The notes below the pieces were generated by a model. That model did not search any database, was not told where the DNA came from, and was given only the letters and a program-made list of their open reading frames with translations. Shown piece by piece: positions 1-9,722 of a stretch of 42,938 nt of DNA; position 1 is the first letter of the stretch; each line of letters starts with the position of its first letter. Source of the DNA: JACPFV01 sp038043245 (GTDB lineage: Bacteria > Pseudomonadota > Gammaproteobacteria > Nevskiales > Nevskiaceae). The translations under genes were made by a program, and so were the position numbers. Location of the stretch: positions 1 through 42,938 of the forward strand of contig JBBTCH010000007.1 of the NCBI GenBank assembly GCA_038043245.1. Reading direction: 5' to 3'.

Positions 1-2
1 CC

Positions 3-179
3 GAATACGTGCTGGCGATGCGCCACGGCATCGGCCTCAACAAGATCCTCGGCACGATTCACATCTACCCGACGCTGGCGGAGATGAACAAGTACGCCGC
101 CGGCAACTGGAAGAAGGCGCACGCGCCGCAAGGACTGCTGAAGTGGGTCGAGAAACTGCACGCCTTCCGGCGCTCCTAG
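3..179 (+). CDS. Pyridine nucleotide-disulfide oxidoreductase, C-terminal fragment
   Basis: Only the last 58 residues and the stop are in the window; the gene begins upstream. The visible part contains GTIHIYPTLAEMNKYAAG and then WKKAHAP. This resembles the C-terminal dimerisation domain of the dihydrolipoamide dehydrogenase/mercuric reductase-like flavoprotein family, especially the MerA-like proteins that often accompany SNARE-associated membrane proteins. In that family the domain carries the His-Pro or Tyr-Pro motif near the active site of the partner subunit. Substrate and cofactor sites are outside the window, so the exact enzyme cannot be named. The next gene starts inside its last codons (37-nt overlap), suggesting co-transcription. 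Confidence 0.75.
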   Translation, partial: EYVLAMRHGIGLNKILGTIHIYPTLAEMNKYAAGNWKKAHAPQGLLKWVEKLHAFRRS

Positions 180-1495
180 CTTTCACCCTGCTGACCGGCT
201 GCGGCGAGACCGCGCGACCGGACCTGATGCAGCTGTACGCCCGTGGCATGGGCGCAGAGCAGCCGCCGGTGATCTTCATCCCGGGCATCCTCGGTTCGCG
301 CCTGAGCGTGCGCGCCACCGGCGAAAACGTCTGGCCGGGTTCACTCGGCAATCTGGCGTTCGGCTCGCAATCCCGGCTCGCACTGCGCTTCGATCCAAAA
401 ACACTCGAGGTACTCGATGACGGGCTGGTGCCGGACGGCATTTTTGAGGCCGCGCTGGGTCAGGACTATTACGGCGCAATCCAGCGCACGCTGGAAAGCC
501 ACGGCGGCTATCGTCGCGCCCGTGCCGGCGAAGACTGCAACACCAGCCAGCCGCGCTACTACGTGCTGGATTACGACTGGCGGCAGGACAACGTGCGCAC
601 CGCACGCAGGCTCGACGGACTGATCGAACGCATCCGTCACGACTGCGGAGATCCGAAACTCAAGGTGGACATCGTCGCCCACAGCATGGGCGGCCTGGTC
701 ACGCGCTATTTCCTGCGCTACGGCGATGCCGACGTGCTCGACGGCAACGCGCTGAAGCCGACGCTGCACGGCGCCGCCAAGGTGCGCCGCGCAATTCTGC
801 TCGGCACGCCCGATCTCGGCTCGGTCACCTCGCTGCACGGGTTTCTCACCGGCCATCCGATCGGGTTTTCGAGCGTGCCGCCTGAAGTGCTGGCGACGAT
901 GCCAAGTACTTATGAACTGTTCCCGCACCCGCTCAATGTCTGGCTGGTGAAGGCCGACGGCAGCGAGCTGCTGCGCGACCTGTTCGACATTGATTTCTGG
1001 CGACGCTTCGAATGGTCCATCTTCAATCCGCAGCTGCGCCAGAACATGAGCGAGTCACACGGGGCCGCATTCGAACGTTACTTTGAAAAGCACCTGGAAC
1101 GCGCGCGGCGCTTCGTCTGGGCGCTGTCGAGCAGGTCACCGCCGATGAAGACCCAGATGATCCTGTTCGGCGGCGACTGCGTGCCGACACCGGCGCGGCT
1201 GCTGACCGAGGAGGACAACGGCGATTCAGTGGTACGGCTGTATCCGAAGGACGTGCGCCATCGTGTCAGCGGTGTGAACTATGAGCACCTGATGCTGGAA
1301 CCCGGCGACGGCCTTGTCACCAAAGCCTCGCTGCTGGCGCGCGAGAATCTCAATCCCTCGCAGCCACGGCATCGCGACGTGGACTTTCCCGTCGCCGGTG
1401 CGTTCTTCCTCTGCGAACGGCATGAAAGACTTACCGGCAACATCAGCTTTCAGGACAATTTGCTGCATGCATTGCTCTCGAGGGATTGGCCTTAG
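143..1495 (+). CDS. LCAT/phospholipase-like alpha/beta hydrolase, predicted lipoprotein
   Basis: A 450-residue protein with a GTG start chosen because it gives a short lipoprotein signal (residues 1-20) ending in the lipobox LLTGC; the cysteine would be lipidated and anchor the enzyme at the cell envelope. The mature part opens with PPVIFIPGILGSRL, the lid and oxyanion segment typical of lecithin:cholesterol acyltransferase-like hydrolases. It has the nucleophile elbow AHSMGG near residue 180, a likely catalytic Asp in PGDGLVTKAS, and a late His in CERHERL. The family hydrolyses or transfers acyl chains of phospholipids or sterols; the substrate here is unknown. It overlaps the preceding oxidoreductase by 37 nt. 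A later Met is a possible start but would lose the lipobox. Confidence 0.8.
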   Translation: MGRETARLPALLAFTLLTGCGETARPDLMQLYARGMGAEQPPVIFIPGILGSRLSVRATGENVWPGSLGNLAFGSQSRLALRFDPKTLEVLDDGLVPDGIFEAALGQDYYGAIQRTLESHGGYRRARAGEDCNTSQPRYYVLDYDWRQDNVRTARRLDGLIERIRHDCGDPKLKVDIVAHSMGGLVTRYFLRYGDADVLDGNALKPTLHGAAKVRRAILLGTPDLGSVTSLHGFLTGHPIGFSSVPPEVLATMPSTYELFPHPLNVWLVKADGSELLRDLFDIDFWRRFEWSIFNPQLRQNMSESHGAAFERYFEKHLERARRFVWALSSRSPPMKTQMILFGGDCVPTPARLLTEEDNGDSVVRLYPKDVRHRVSGVNYEHLMLEPGDGLVTKASLLARENLNPSQPRHRDVDFPVAGAFFLCERHERLTGNISFQDNLLHALLSRDWP

Positions 1496-1644
1496 CCTCT
1501 TTGGAGGTCGCCCGCTTGAAGCCGTTTTGGACGATTTTCGTCTCAGTTGAAAAAAAACAAGTGGTACACTTTTAGTGCCCCTGTTCTCTGGATTGCTCCG
1601 GAAACGGCCTTTAAAGACCTGCAAGCGGGTTAACCTGTTTCTTA

Positions 1645-1722
1645 ATGAAAATCCTGGTCATCGACCGTGACGACGGAGTTGATCGTTCGCTGCGCTGCGG
1701 CGTGATGCATCCTGCCAAATGA
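1645..1722 (+). CDS. Short upstream ORF (25 aa), possible leader or receiver-domain remnant
   Basis: An ATG-initiated ORF of 25 codons beginning MKILVIDRDD. Its stop overlaps the methyltransferase start as ATGA, so the two would be translationally coupled. The first residues resemble beta-strand 1 and the acidic pocket of a response-regulator receiver domain, but the ORF ends before any other landmark. It has no convincing Shine-Dalgarno sequence. It may be a leader peptide, a decayed regulator start, or chance. The rest of 1496-1718 contains a run of eight A residues near 1550 and no other feature I can name. Confidence 0.3.
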   Translation: MKILVIDRDDGVDRSLRCGVMHPAK

Positions 1723-2645
1723 AATCCGGACAGGGCAGCCGCACGGCCGAAGGAGCCGCCGCGCTGCGCGCCAGTCACACGCTCTATGCCGATCCAAAAA
1801 TCTTTGAGGATCCGTATGCCTACGCGCTGACCAGCCCGCGCTGGCAACGGCTGCTGAAGAACCGCCCGCTGAATCGACTGGTCGCGCGTCTCTTGCTGCG
1901 GCGCCTGGCGCCCATCACGGCGCAAGTGGTGGCGCGCAGCCGCTACACCGAAGACCGGCTGGCCACGGCAGTGGCTCGCGGCGTCGCGCAATATGTGATG
2001 GTCGGCGCCGGCCTCGACTCGTTCACGCTGCGCCGACGCGATCTGGAACAAACCCTGCGCGTGTTCGAAGTGGATCACGCCGACACTCAAGGATGGAAAC
2101 GCCAGCGGCTGGCGCGGCTGACGGACGCACTGCCGCGGAACCTGGAATTCGTCGCGGTGGATTTCGAGCGCGAATCGCTGGCACAGGCCCTGCGGCGCAG
2201 CGCCTATCGCACCGAGGTGCCGGCGTTCTATTCCTGGCTGGGCACCACGCACTATCTGACGCCGGCAGCGACACTTGCGACTCTGGAATCCATTACCACG
2301 ATCGCCGCGCCGGGCAGTGAGCTGGTGTTCGATTATTCGCTGCCCCGAGAACTGATCCCCGCACGAGAGCAAAGAGCCGGCGGGCTACTGCGACGCTACA
2401 CCGCCCGTCAGGGTGAGCCGATGATCGGACAGTTCGTGCCCGAACAATTGCACGGCGCTCTAACCCGGCTGGGTTTTGAGGTTGTCGAAGACCTATCGGG
2501 CGCTGCACAGGCGCAACGCTATTTCGCTAACCGCGATGACGGACTACACCCGACACAGGCCAGCCATTTTCTGCACGCGCGTTTGCTAGGGCCTGTTCAC
2601 AGATATTTCGCACACGCGTTGCTGCCCCCAAACGCGCCCGGCTAG
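1719..2645 (+). CDS. SAM-dependent methyltransferase, TIGR00027/LCMT-like, C-terminus altered by an inserted element
   Basis: A 308-residue class I methyltransferase of the leucine-carboxyl-methyltransferase-like family (TIGR00027). The sequence SRYTEDRLATAVARGVAQYV leads into SAM motif I (VMVGAGLDSF, about residues 90-99), followed by the acidic motif II FEVDHADTQ. Members are putative O-methyltransferases of mostly unknown substrate. The last 19 residues, from position 2589 (GPVHRYF onward), are encoded by the left arm of a MITE-like element and are not native. If the element and one TA copy are removed, the frame continues for nine codons and stops at a TGA overlapping the purD ATG. The native fold should be largely complete because the insertion is at the extreme C-terminus. 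Confidence 0.8.
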   Translation: MKSGQGSRTAEGAAALRASHTLYADPKIFEDPYAYALTSPRWQRLLKNRPLNRLVARLLLRRLAPITAQVVARSRYTEDRLATAVARGVAQYVMVGAGLDSFTLRRRDLEQTLRVFEVDHADTQGWKRQRLARLTDALPRNLEFVAVDFERESLAQALRRSAYRTEVPAFYSWLGTTHYLTPAATLATLESITTIAAPGSELVFDYSLPRELIPAREQRAGGLLRRYTARQGEPMIGQFVPEQLHGALTRLGFEVVEDLSGAAQAQRYFANRDDGLHPTQASHFLHARLLGPVHRYFAHALLPPNAPG

Positions 2646-2710
2646 GCTCGACGCTTGCTGACTGCAAGCAAGGGCCGAGCAACAACGCTGGGCGCGTTTG
2701 GGGGCGCAAC
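2618..2710. repeat. Internal hairpin 1 of the MITE-like element
   Basis: Arms 2618-2639 and 2690-2710 pair along about 21 bp with one bulged T at 2623 (GCCCCCAAACGCGCCC against GGGCGCGTTTGGGGGC). A nested stem GCTTGC/GCAAGC lies in the loop. It includes the current stop codon of the methyltransferase, so the structure would form at that mRNA's 3' end and may act as a terminator or stability element. Confidence 0.75.
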
Positions 2711-2725
2711 CCGAAGGGACGGGGC

Positions 2726-2808
2726 CCATTTTGCGCAGGGCGTTGTCACTCGTCGCTCATGTGCAATAAGCACACCACGCTCCTCGTTCCTAGCCCTGCG
2801 CAAAATGG
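2726..2808. repeat. Internal hairpin 2 of the MITE-like element
   Basis: Perfect 16-bp inverted repeat, CCATTTTGCGCAGGGC at 2726-2741 and its complement at 2793-2808, around a 51-nt loop. It lies between the methyltransferase stop and purD, so purD mRNA reading through from upstream would carry it. Confidence 0.75.
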
Positions 2809-2875
2809 ATCACCCGTCGCGTGCGTGAAATATCTGTGAACAGGCCCTAATCTGTCGCGCTCGAACGGGGGCGTC

Positions 2876-4162
2876 ATGAATGGATTGAGGGTTTTGGTCA
2901 TCGGCAGCGGCGGCCGCGAACACGCCATCGCCTGGAAATTGGCGCAATCGCCGCGCGTCAGTGAAGTGCTCGTGGCGCCCGGCAATGCCGGCACCGCGCA
3001 TGAGACCAAGTGCAGAAACGTCGCCGTCGAAGCCGAAAACATCGCCGGCCTGATTGAGCTGGTTCGCAGCGAAAAGATCGGTTTCACCGTCGTCGGCCCC
3101 GAAGGCCCGCTGGCGCTGGGGCTGGTGGATGAATTCCGCCAACACAAGCTGCGCGTGTTCGGCCCGACCAAAGCCGCGGCTCAGCTCGAAGCGAGCAAAG
3201 CCTTCACCAAGGATTTTCTGGCGCGCCACAGGATCCCCACCGCGCAATACCGGGTTTTCACGGAAGCGCAGTCGGCTTGCGAATACATCACCGAGCACGG
3301 AGCGCCGATCGTGATCAAGGCCGACGGGCTGGCCGCCGGCAAGGGCGTGGTGGTGGCGCTGACCGTGACCGAGGCGCTGGATGCGGTGCGTGAAATGTTG
3401 TCCGGCAACAAACTCGGCGCCGCCGGTGCGCGCGTCGTCATCGAGGATTTCCTCGACGGCGAGGAAGCCAGCTTCATCGTCGTCGCCGCGGGTCACGACT
3501 ACGTGCCGCTGGCCTCGGCACAGGACCACAAACGCATCTTCGATGGCGACCGCGGCCCCAACACCGGCGGCATGGGCGCGTATTCGCCCGCGCCGGTGGT
3601 GACAGCGGAAGTGCATGCGCGTGCCTGCCGCGAAGTCATTGAGCCGACGCTCAAAGGCATGATGGCCGAAGGCGTGCCCTTCACCGGCTTCCTCTACGCC
3701 GGCCTGATGATTCGCAAGGACGGCGCACCCTTTGTCATCGAGTTCAACGCGCGTCTTGGCGATCCCGAGACCCAACCGATCCTGTTCCGGCTCGACTCCG
3801 ACCTGCTGGATCTGCTTGAAGCCGCAGTGGACGGGAAACTGAAGCAGACCACGCCGCGCTGGAACTCGAAACCCGCGCTGGGCGTGGTGATGGCCGCCGA
3901 AGGCTATCCGGGCACGGTGAGCAAGGGCGATGTGATCTCGGGCCTGGATGTGGATTTCGGCGCTGCGAAAGTGTTTCACGCCGGCACCACGCAAAAGGAC
4001 GGCAGGACCCTGACCAGCGGCGGACGCGTGTTGTGCGTGGTCGGCAGTGGCACCGACATCGCCGCCGCCCAAGGCAGCGCTTATGAGGGCGTGAAAAAAA
4101 TCAGCTGGCGCGGTGAACAGCATCGCAGCGACATCGGCTGGCGGGCCTTAACAAAGAGCTGA
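2876..4162 (+). CDS. purD: Phosphoribosylamine--glycine ligase
   Basis: A 428-residue GAR synthetase, which joins glycine to 5-phosphoribosylamine using ATP in the second step of purine synthesis in the cytoplasm. The N-terminal domain has the family signature VLVIGSGGREHAIAWKL. The ATP-grasp core includes IVIKADGLAAGKGVVVA, and the metal/ATP signature EFNARLGDPETQ is near residue 290. Length is normal for PurD. The ATG at 2876 follows a G-rich stretch (acgggggcgtc) that may serve as a weak ribosome-binding site. Before the MITE-like insertion the upstream methyltransferase would have overlapped it by ATGA, so purD was probably co-transcribed with that gene. purH, its frequent neighbour, is not in the window. 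Confidence 0.96.
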   Translation: MNGLRVLVIGSGGREHAIAWKLAQSPRVSEVLVAPGNAGTAHETKCRNVAVEAENIAGLIELVRSEKIGFTVVGPEGPLALGLVDEFRQHKLRVFGPTKAAAQLEASKAFTKDFLARHRIPTAQYRVFTEAQSACEYITEHGAPIVIKADGLAAGKGVVVALTVTEALDAVREMLSGNKLGAAGARVVIEDFLDGEEASFIVVAAGHDYVPLASAQDHKRIFDGDRGPNTGGMGAYSPAPVVTAEVHARACREVIEPTLKGMMAEGVPFTGFLYAGLMIRKDGAPFVIEFNARLGDPETQPILFRLDSDLLDLLEAAVDGKLKQTTPRWNSKPALGVVMAAEGYPGTVSKGDVISGLDVDFGAAKVFHAGTTQKDGRTLTSGGRVLCVVGSGTDIAAAQGSAYEGVKKISWRGEQHRSDIGWRALTKS

Positions 4163-4286
4163 CACCCGCGCGCGCGGACTCCTCCAGTGTCCGGTTCGCA
4201 GGATATCGGCGGATCCGCGACCCAGGCGCATGGCGGTATTATTTCTTTATTGCGGCATATGCCCGTGGCCGCGCAGAATCCCGGTG

Positions 4287-7200
4287 ATGAGCAAGCCAAC
4301 AGCGATCGCCAGGCGTAGTGGGGTGGCGCGCTATGGCTGGGTGATTCTGGCCTTGCTTGTCAGCAGCGGAGCACAAGCGCTGGAAGCCGGCCGGGCGATC
4401 ACGCAATACGGTCACCGCGTCTGGCGCACCGATGAAGGCCTGCCGCAGAACTCGGTGTTTTCCATCGCCCAAAACCGTGGCGGCTATCTGTGGCTGGCCA
4501 CGCAGGAAGGTCTGGCGCGCTTTGATGGCGTGCGCTTCAGTGTTTTTGACAAGCGCAACACACCGCAGATCAAGCACAACGACGTCTGGACCCTGTTTGA
4601 AGACCGCACCGGTAATCTGTGGATCGGAACTCGGGGTGGCGGCCTGAGCCGGCATGCCGATGGCGTATTCACGAATTATTCAAAACAGGATGGACTCTCC
4701 AACGATTCGGTGCAGTCCATCACTGAAGATCAGGCGGGCAATCTGTGGATCGGAACCCGCGGTGGCGGCCTCAACCGCTATCGCGACGGAAAATTCACCG
4801 CCTACACGCAGCAGGAAGGACTCAGCCACAACACGGTGTTCGCAGTGTTCGCCGACCGTGACGGAACCTTGTGGCTGGGGACAGACGGTGGCGGCCTCAA
4901 CCGTTACCGCGACGGCAAATTTTCCGCACTCACCACCAGGGATGGGCTATCGAGCGATATCGTCTTCTGCATCTACCAGGACCGTGCGGGTACGCTGTGG
5001 ATCGGCACCAGCACCGGCCTCAATCGCCTCAAGGACGGCAAGTTCACGGTGTTCCGCACCAAGGACGGATTGAGCAACGACAACATCCGCTCCATTTTCG
5101 AGGACCGCGCAGGCAATCTGTGGATCGGCACTGACGGCGGCGGCCTCAACCGGTTGGCGAACGGCCACTTCAGTGCCTACACCAGCAAGGACGGGCTCTC
5201 CAGCGACAGCATCGGCGCCATTTACGAAGACCGCGAAGGCAGCCTGTGGGTGGGCACCGACGCGGGCGGGCTCAATCGCTTCAAGGACGGAAAATTCACC
5301 AGCACCACCAGCCGGGAAGGCTTGTCGAACGACAATGCCCGCGCTGTTTACGAGGATCGCGCCGGCAATCTGTGGATCGGCACCTTCGGCGGCCTCAACC
5401 GCTACCGCGATGGCAAATTCACCGCGTTCACCCAAAAAGACGGCCTCTCCAGCGACGTGGTGTTATCTATCGCGGAAGACCGCACCGGCGGTCTGTGGTT
5501 TGGCACCCTGGGCGCCGGACTGAACCGGTACCAAAACGGGAAATTCACGGTCTACGCGAAAAAACAGGGGCTCTCCAACGACACCGTGCTGACCCTGCTG
5601 GAAGACCGCGCCGGCACGCTTTGGGTCGGCACGCGCTCGGGCGGTCTGAATGCTCTGCGCGACGAAAAATTCACCGCTTACACCACCCATGAAGGGCTAT
5701 CGAGCAACGACATCCGCGCCCTGCTGGAAGATCGTGCAGGCGGCCTCTGGATCGGCACGCTCGGCGGCGGCCTCAACCACTACAAGGACGGAAAATTCAC
5801 CGCCTACACCACTCAAGACGGACTGGCCCACGATCTCGTGCTGTCACTGCACCAGGACACGGCGGGTACGCTGTGGATCGGCACCTTCGGCGGCGGTTTG
5901 AGCCGTTATAAGGGCGGCAAGTTCTCCAACTTTGGTGTCAAGGACGGCCTGTTCGACGACGTGATCTACCGGATCCTGGAAGATGACGCAGGCCGCTTGT
6001 GGATGAGTTCCAACCGCGGCGTGTTCAGCGTTGCGCTCAAAGAACTCGATGAATTCGCCAACGGCAGAATCCAGAGCATCGCTTCTGTCTCGTACGGCAA
6101 GGCCGACGGCATGAGCAGCACGGAGTGCAACGGTGCGCACCAGCCTGCCGGCTGGCGCGGCAAGAACGGCACGCTGTGGTTCCCCACCATCGCGGGCATC
6201 GTGTCCATTGACCCGGCCCGGATTCGCACGAATACCCAGGCACCGCCCGTGCGGATCGAGGACATCATCGTGGACGGCGCGCGGATCGCAAACCACAGCG
6301 GCGCCGAGCTGGCGCCGGGCAAGCAGAAGTTCGAGTTCCACTACACCGCCCTGAGTTTCCTGGCGCCGGAGAAAGTGCGCTTCAGTTACCGCCTCGATGG
6401 CTTCGACGAGGACTGGGTTGATGCAGGAACAGTGCGCACCGCCTACTACACCAACATCCCGCCCGGGCCGTATACGTTCCGGGTCAAGGCCAGCAACGAC
6501 GACGGACTCTGGAGCGAAAGCGAAGCGCGCTATGCGTTCGAGCTTCAGCCCTACTTTTATCAACGCAAGATCTTTGTGCTGTTTTATGTGCTGTGCGCGG
6601 CGGGCCTGGTGCTGGTCGGCCTGTGGGTTCAGCGAACACGCGTGCGCAATCTCGAGGCCAGGACGCGCGAACTGCAGCAGCACATTGAAGAACGCAAGAA
6701 AGCTGAAACCCGGCTGGAGCAGGAAGCGAAAGAACTGGCACGCTCCAACGCGGATCTGGAACGCTTCGCCTTCATCGCCTCGCACGACATGCAGGAGCCG
6801 CTGCGCGCCATCTCCAGTTATACGCAGCTGCTCAGCCGCCGCTATGCCGGCAAAGGCGACCCGGATGCCGATGATTTCGCCGGCTTCATCATCACCGGCG
6901 CCGAGCGCATGCGCGACATCATCAACGGAGTGCTCGCTTATTCACGGGTGACGCTCGACAACAGCTCGGTGGCCCGCACCGACCTCAATCGGCTGCTGCA
7001 GGATGCGTTGGCCAACCTACAGAGCGCCATCAAGGACTCCGGGGCGGTGGTCACGCACGATCCACTGCCCACCCTGAGCGTCCATGGCCGGGAGATCACG
7101 CAGCTGCTGCAAAACCTCATCGGCAACGCGCTCAAGTTCCGCTCGCAAGAGCCGCCGAGAGTTCATATCAGCGCGCAACTCGCGGGCAACGAATGGACCT

Positions 7201-7415
7201 TTTCAGTGAAGGACAACGGCATCGGCATTGACCCGCAGTACGCGGAACGCATCTTCGTACTGCTGCAACGCCTGCATACGCAGGACGCCTATCCGGGCAA
7301 TGGGCTGGGATTGGCGATCTGCAAAAAAATAGTCGAGCGTGATGGCGGGCGCATCTGGGTCGAACCCGGTACGCCACGCGGTTCGGTGTTCCGCTTTACG
7401 CTGCCGGCCCGGTAA
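4287..7415 (+). CDS. Membrane-bound sensor histidine kinase with 14 regulator-propeller repeats
   Basis: A 1042-residue protein if started at the ATG at 4287, which puts a clean signal sequence (to about residue 33) at the N-terminus; an upstream in-frame ATG at 4230 is less likely. Residues about 52-648 hold 14 Reg_prop repeats with the pattern EDRAGNLWIGT...GGLNRYRDGKFTAYT..DGLS, enough for two seven-bladed propellers. A Y_Y_Y domain (about 651-753), one transmembrane helix (about 761-781), a short coiled coil and a HisKA domain with phospho-acceptor H833 in SHDMQEPLR follow, then a HATPase with NLIGNALKF, DNGIGID and GNGLGLAI. It senses an envelope signal and autophosphorylates. No receiver, DNA-binding domain or adjacent response regulator is present. 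TATTAT at 4237 is a possible -10. Confidence 0.9.
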   Translation: MSKPTAIARRSGVARYGWVILALLVSSGAQALEAGRAITQYGHRVWRTDEGLPQNSVFSIAQNRGGYLWLATQEGLARFDGVRFSVFDKRNTPQIKHNDVWTLFEDRTGNLWIGTRGGGLSRHADGVFTNYSKQDGLSNDSVQSITEDQAGNLWIGTRGGGLNRYRDGKFTAYTQQEGLSHNTVFAVFADRDGTLWLGTDGGGLNRYRDGKFSALTTRDGLSSDIVFCIYQDRAGTLWIGTSTGLNRLKDGKFTVFRTKDGLSNDNIRSIFEDRAGNLWIGTDGGGLNRLANGHFSAYTSKDGLSSDSIGAIYEDREGSLWVGTDAGGLNRFKDGKFTSTTSREGLSNDNARAVYEDRAGNLWIGTFGGLNRYRDGKFTAFTQKDGLSSDVVLSIAEDRTGGLWFGTLGAGLNRYQNGKFTVYAKKQGLSNDTVLTLLEDRAGTLWVGTRSGGLNALRDEKFTAYTTHEGLSSNDIRALLEDRAGGLWIGTLGGGLNHYKDGKFTAYTTQDGLAHDLVLSLHQDTAGTLWIGTFGGGLSRYKGGKFSNFGVKDGLFDDVIYRILEDDAGRLWMSSNRGVFSVALKELDEFANGRIQSIASVSYGKADGMSSTECNGAHQPAGWRGKNGTLWFPTIAGIVSIDPARIRTNTQAPPVRIEDIIVDGARIANHSGAELAPGKQKFEFHYTALSFLAPEKVRFSYRLDGFDEDWVDAGTVRTAYYTNIPPGPYTFRVKASNDDGLWSESEARYAFELQPYFYQRKIFVLFYVLCAAGLVLVGLWVQRTRVRNLEARTRELQQHIEERKKAETRLEQEAKELARSNADLERFAFIASHDMQEPLRAISSYTQLLSRRYAGKGDPDADDFAGFIITGAERMRDIINGVLAYSRVTLDNSSVARTDLNRLLQDALANLQSAIKDSGAVVTHDPLPTLSVHGREITQLLQNLIGNALKFRSQEPPRVHISAQLAGNEWTFSVKDNGIGIDPQYAERIFVLLQRLHTQDAYPGNGLGLAICKKIVERDGGRIWVEPGTPRGSVFRFTLPAR
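4455..6230 (+). repeat. Tandem coding repeat, about 123-126 nt period, 14 copies
   Basis: The propeller region of the sensor kinase is a DNA tandem array of about 41-42 codons per unit. Copies 2-12 share near-identical cores around CTGTGGATCGG and GACGGAAAATTCACCG. The similarity at DNA level points to recent duplication or gene conversion between blades; copies 13 and 14 are diverged and end the array. Each copy encodes one beta-propeller blade, so this is protein repeat and not a CRISPR array. Confidence 0.85.
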
Positions 7416-7598
7416 TCCTTACGCCGCCACGCGTCTACCGCGAGTCGCGCTCATCAGTTGCGCGCAAAGGACATTGAGCGTGCGTCGCGAGCGATGACGA
7501 ATCGCACGCGCCCGGAGCGGAGCAACCGGAGTTTACAAATTAGTAAATGAGGATTGCGAGCACCGTACGCGTGCGAGTCGGCGAGCGCAGCAGCACGA
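7416..7598. other. Convergent intergenic region with imperfect hairpins
   Basis: 183 bp between the kinase stop and the rho stop on the opposite strand. It holds a hairpin centred on TTTAC/GTAAA (7532-7536 and 7543-7547), weakly extended on both sides, and GCGTGCG/CGCACGC inverted repeats around 7480-7512. The layout suits a bidirectional terminator or a dispersed extragenic palindrome. No canonical U-tract terminator and no ORF worth calling are seen. Confidence 0.4.
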
Positions 7599-9160
<1,562 letters not shown>

Positions 9161-9164
<4 letters not shown>

Positions 9165-9490
9165 GCGAGGTGGGGCGTGACAAACGCCGCGAGTTGCGCC
9201 TTGTGCACGGCGCCAACCTGGGTCGCCGCAGGTTTGCCGTCCTTGAACAGGATCAGCGTCGGGATGCCGCGGATGCCGAACTGGCCGGGGGTCTTGGGGT
9301 TCTCGTCGACGTTGAGCTTGACCACTTTCAGCTTGCCGGTGTTCTCGGCGGCGACCTGTTCGAGGATCGGCGCGATCATCCGGCAGGGTCCGCACCATTC
9401 GGCCCAGAAGTCCACCAGCACGGGCTGGCCGGACTTGAGGACGTCGGCGTCGAAAGAATCGTCGGTGACGGGGCTGATGTGTTCGCTCAT
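9161..9490 (-). CDS. trxA: Thioredoxin
   Basis: A 109-residue cytoplasmic thioredoxin, the usual length of TrxA. It has the redox motif WCGPC (Cys33 and Cys36) after VLVDFWAE, and the cis-proline segment GIRGIPTLILFKDG. It reduces protein disulfides with electrons from thioredoxin reductase. AGAGG lies 11-15 nt upstream of the ATG. The stop overlaps the rho start (ATGA), so trxA-rho is a translationally coupled pair, and rhlB diverges upstream, the same order as in many gammaproteobacteria. Confidence 0.97.
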
Positions 9491-9722
9491 GTGTGTACTG
9501 CCTCTTGTTGCAGGTGTTGGAGGGGTGAACGCGCTTAAGGGTCTTGGTGCCGCGAGACGCCGCAGGCGCGGTGCAGAACGATTAAACTGGAGGGGATCGC
9601 AACGATCTCGGCTCTGAAAACTACCGGCGCTTGTTTCTTGTATTGCGCTGGTGCCGTACTAGTTGCGGCTATTTGAGCCGATTCCCTTTCTGAATGCAAT
9701 AGCGCGGACGACGCGCAACCTA
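9491..9722. other. Divergent trxA/rhlB control region
   Basis: 232 bp between the divergent starts of trxA and rhlB. It must contain promoters for both directions, but I see no pair of hexamers close enough to consensus to call. There is no ORF of interest and no clear hairpin. Confidence 0.5.

Larger units (their letters stand above)
2587..2849. mobile_element. MITE-like element, 259 bp, with TA flanks
   Basis: Perfect 21-bp terminal inverted repeats lie at 2589-2609 and 2827-2847, beginning GGGCCTGTTCACAG; a weaker match continues about 12 bp inward. Both ends are flanked by TA (2587-2588 and 2848-2849), consistent with a TA target duplication. Two long hairpins fill the interior: arms 2618-2639/2690-2710 (one bulged base) and perfect 16-bp arms 2726-2741/2793-2808. 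There is no plausible transposase ORF, so it would depend on a transposase in trans. TA duplication is known for IS630/Tc1-mariner and some IS5-family elements; I cannot assign the parent from this sequence. Confidence 0.8.

Noticed and set aside
2810..4123. A 437-codon ORF antisense to purD
   Set aside because: It mirrors purD codon structure, is His/Arg/Gln-rich with no domain signature, and purD is unmistakable. High-G+C DNA gives long antisense frames.
4455..6230. Regular DNA repeats that might suggest a CRISPR or satellite array
   Set aside because: Period is about 123-126 nt, it is in frame throughout, and each unit encodes a Reg_prop blade.
9165..9398. An extended 599-residue Rho starting inside trxA
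   Set aside because: The extra 78 residues are the trxA shadow; the start at 9164 overlaps the trxA stop as ATGA.
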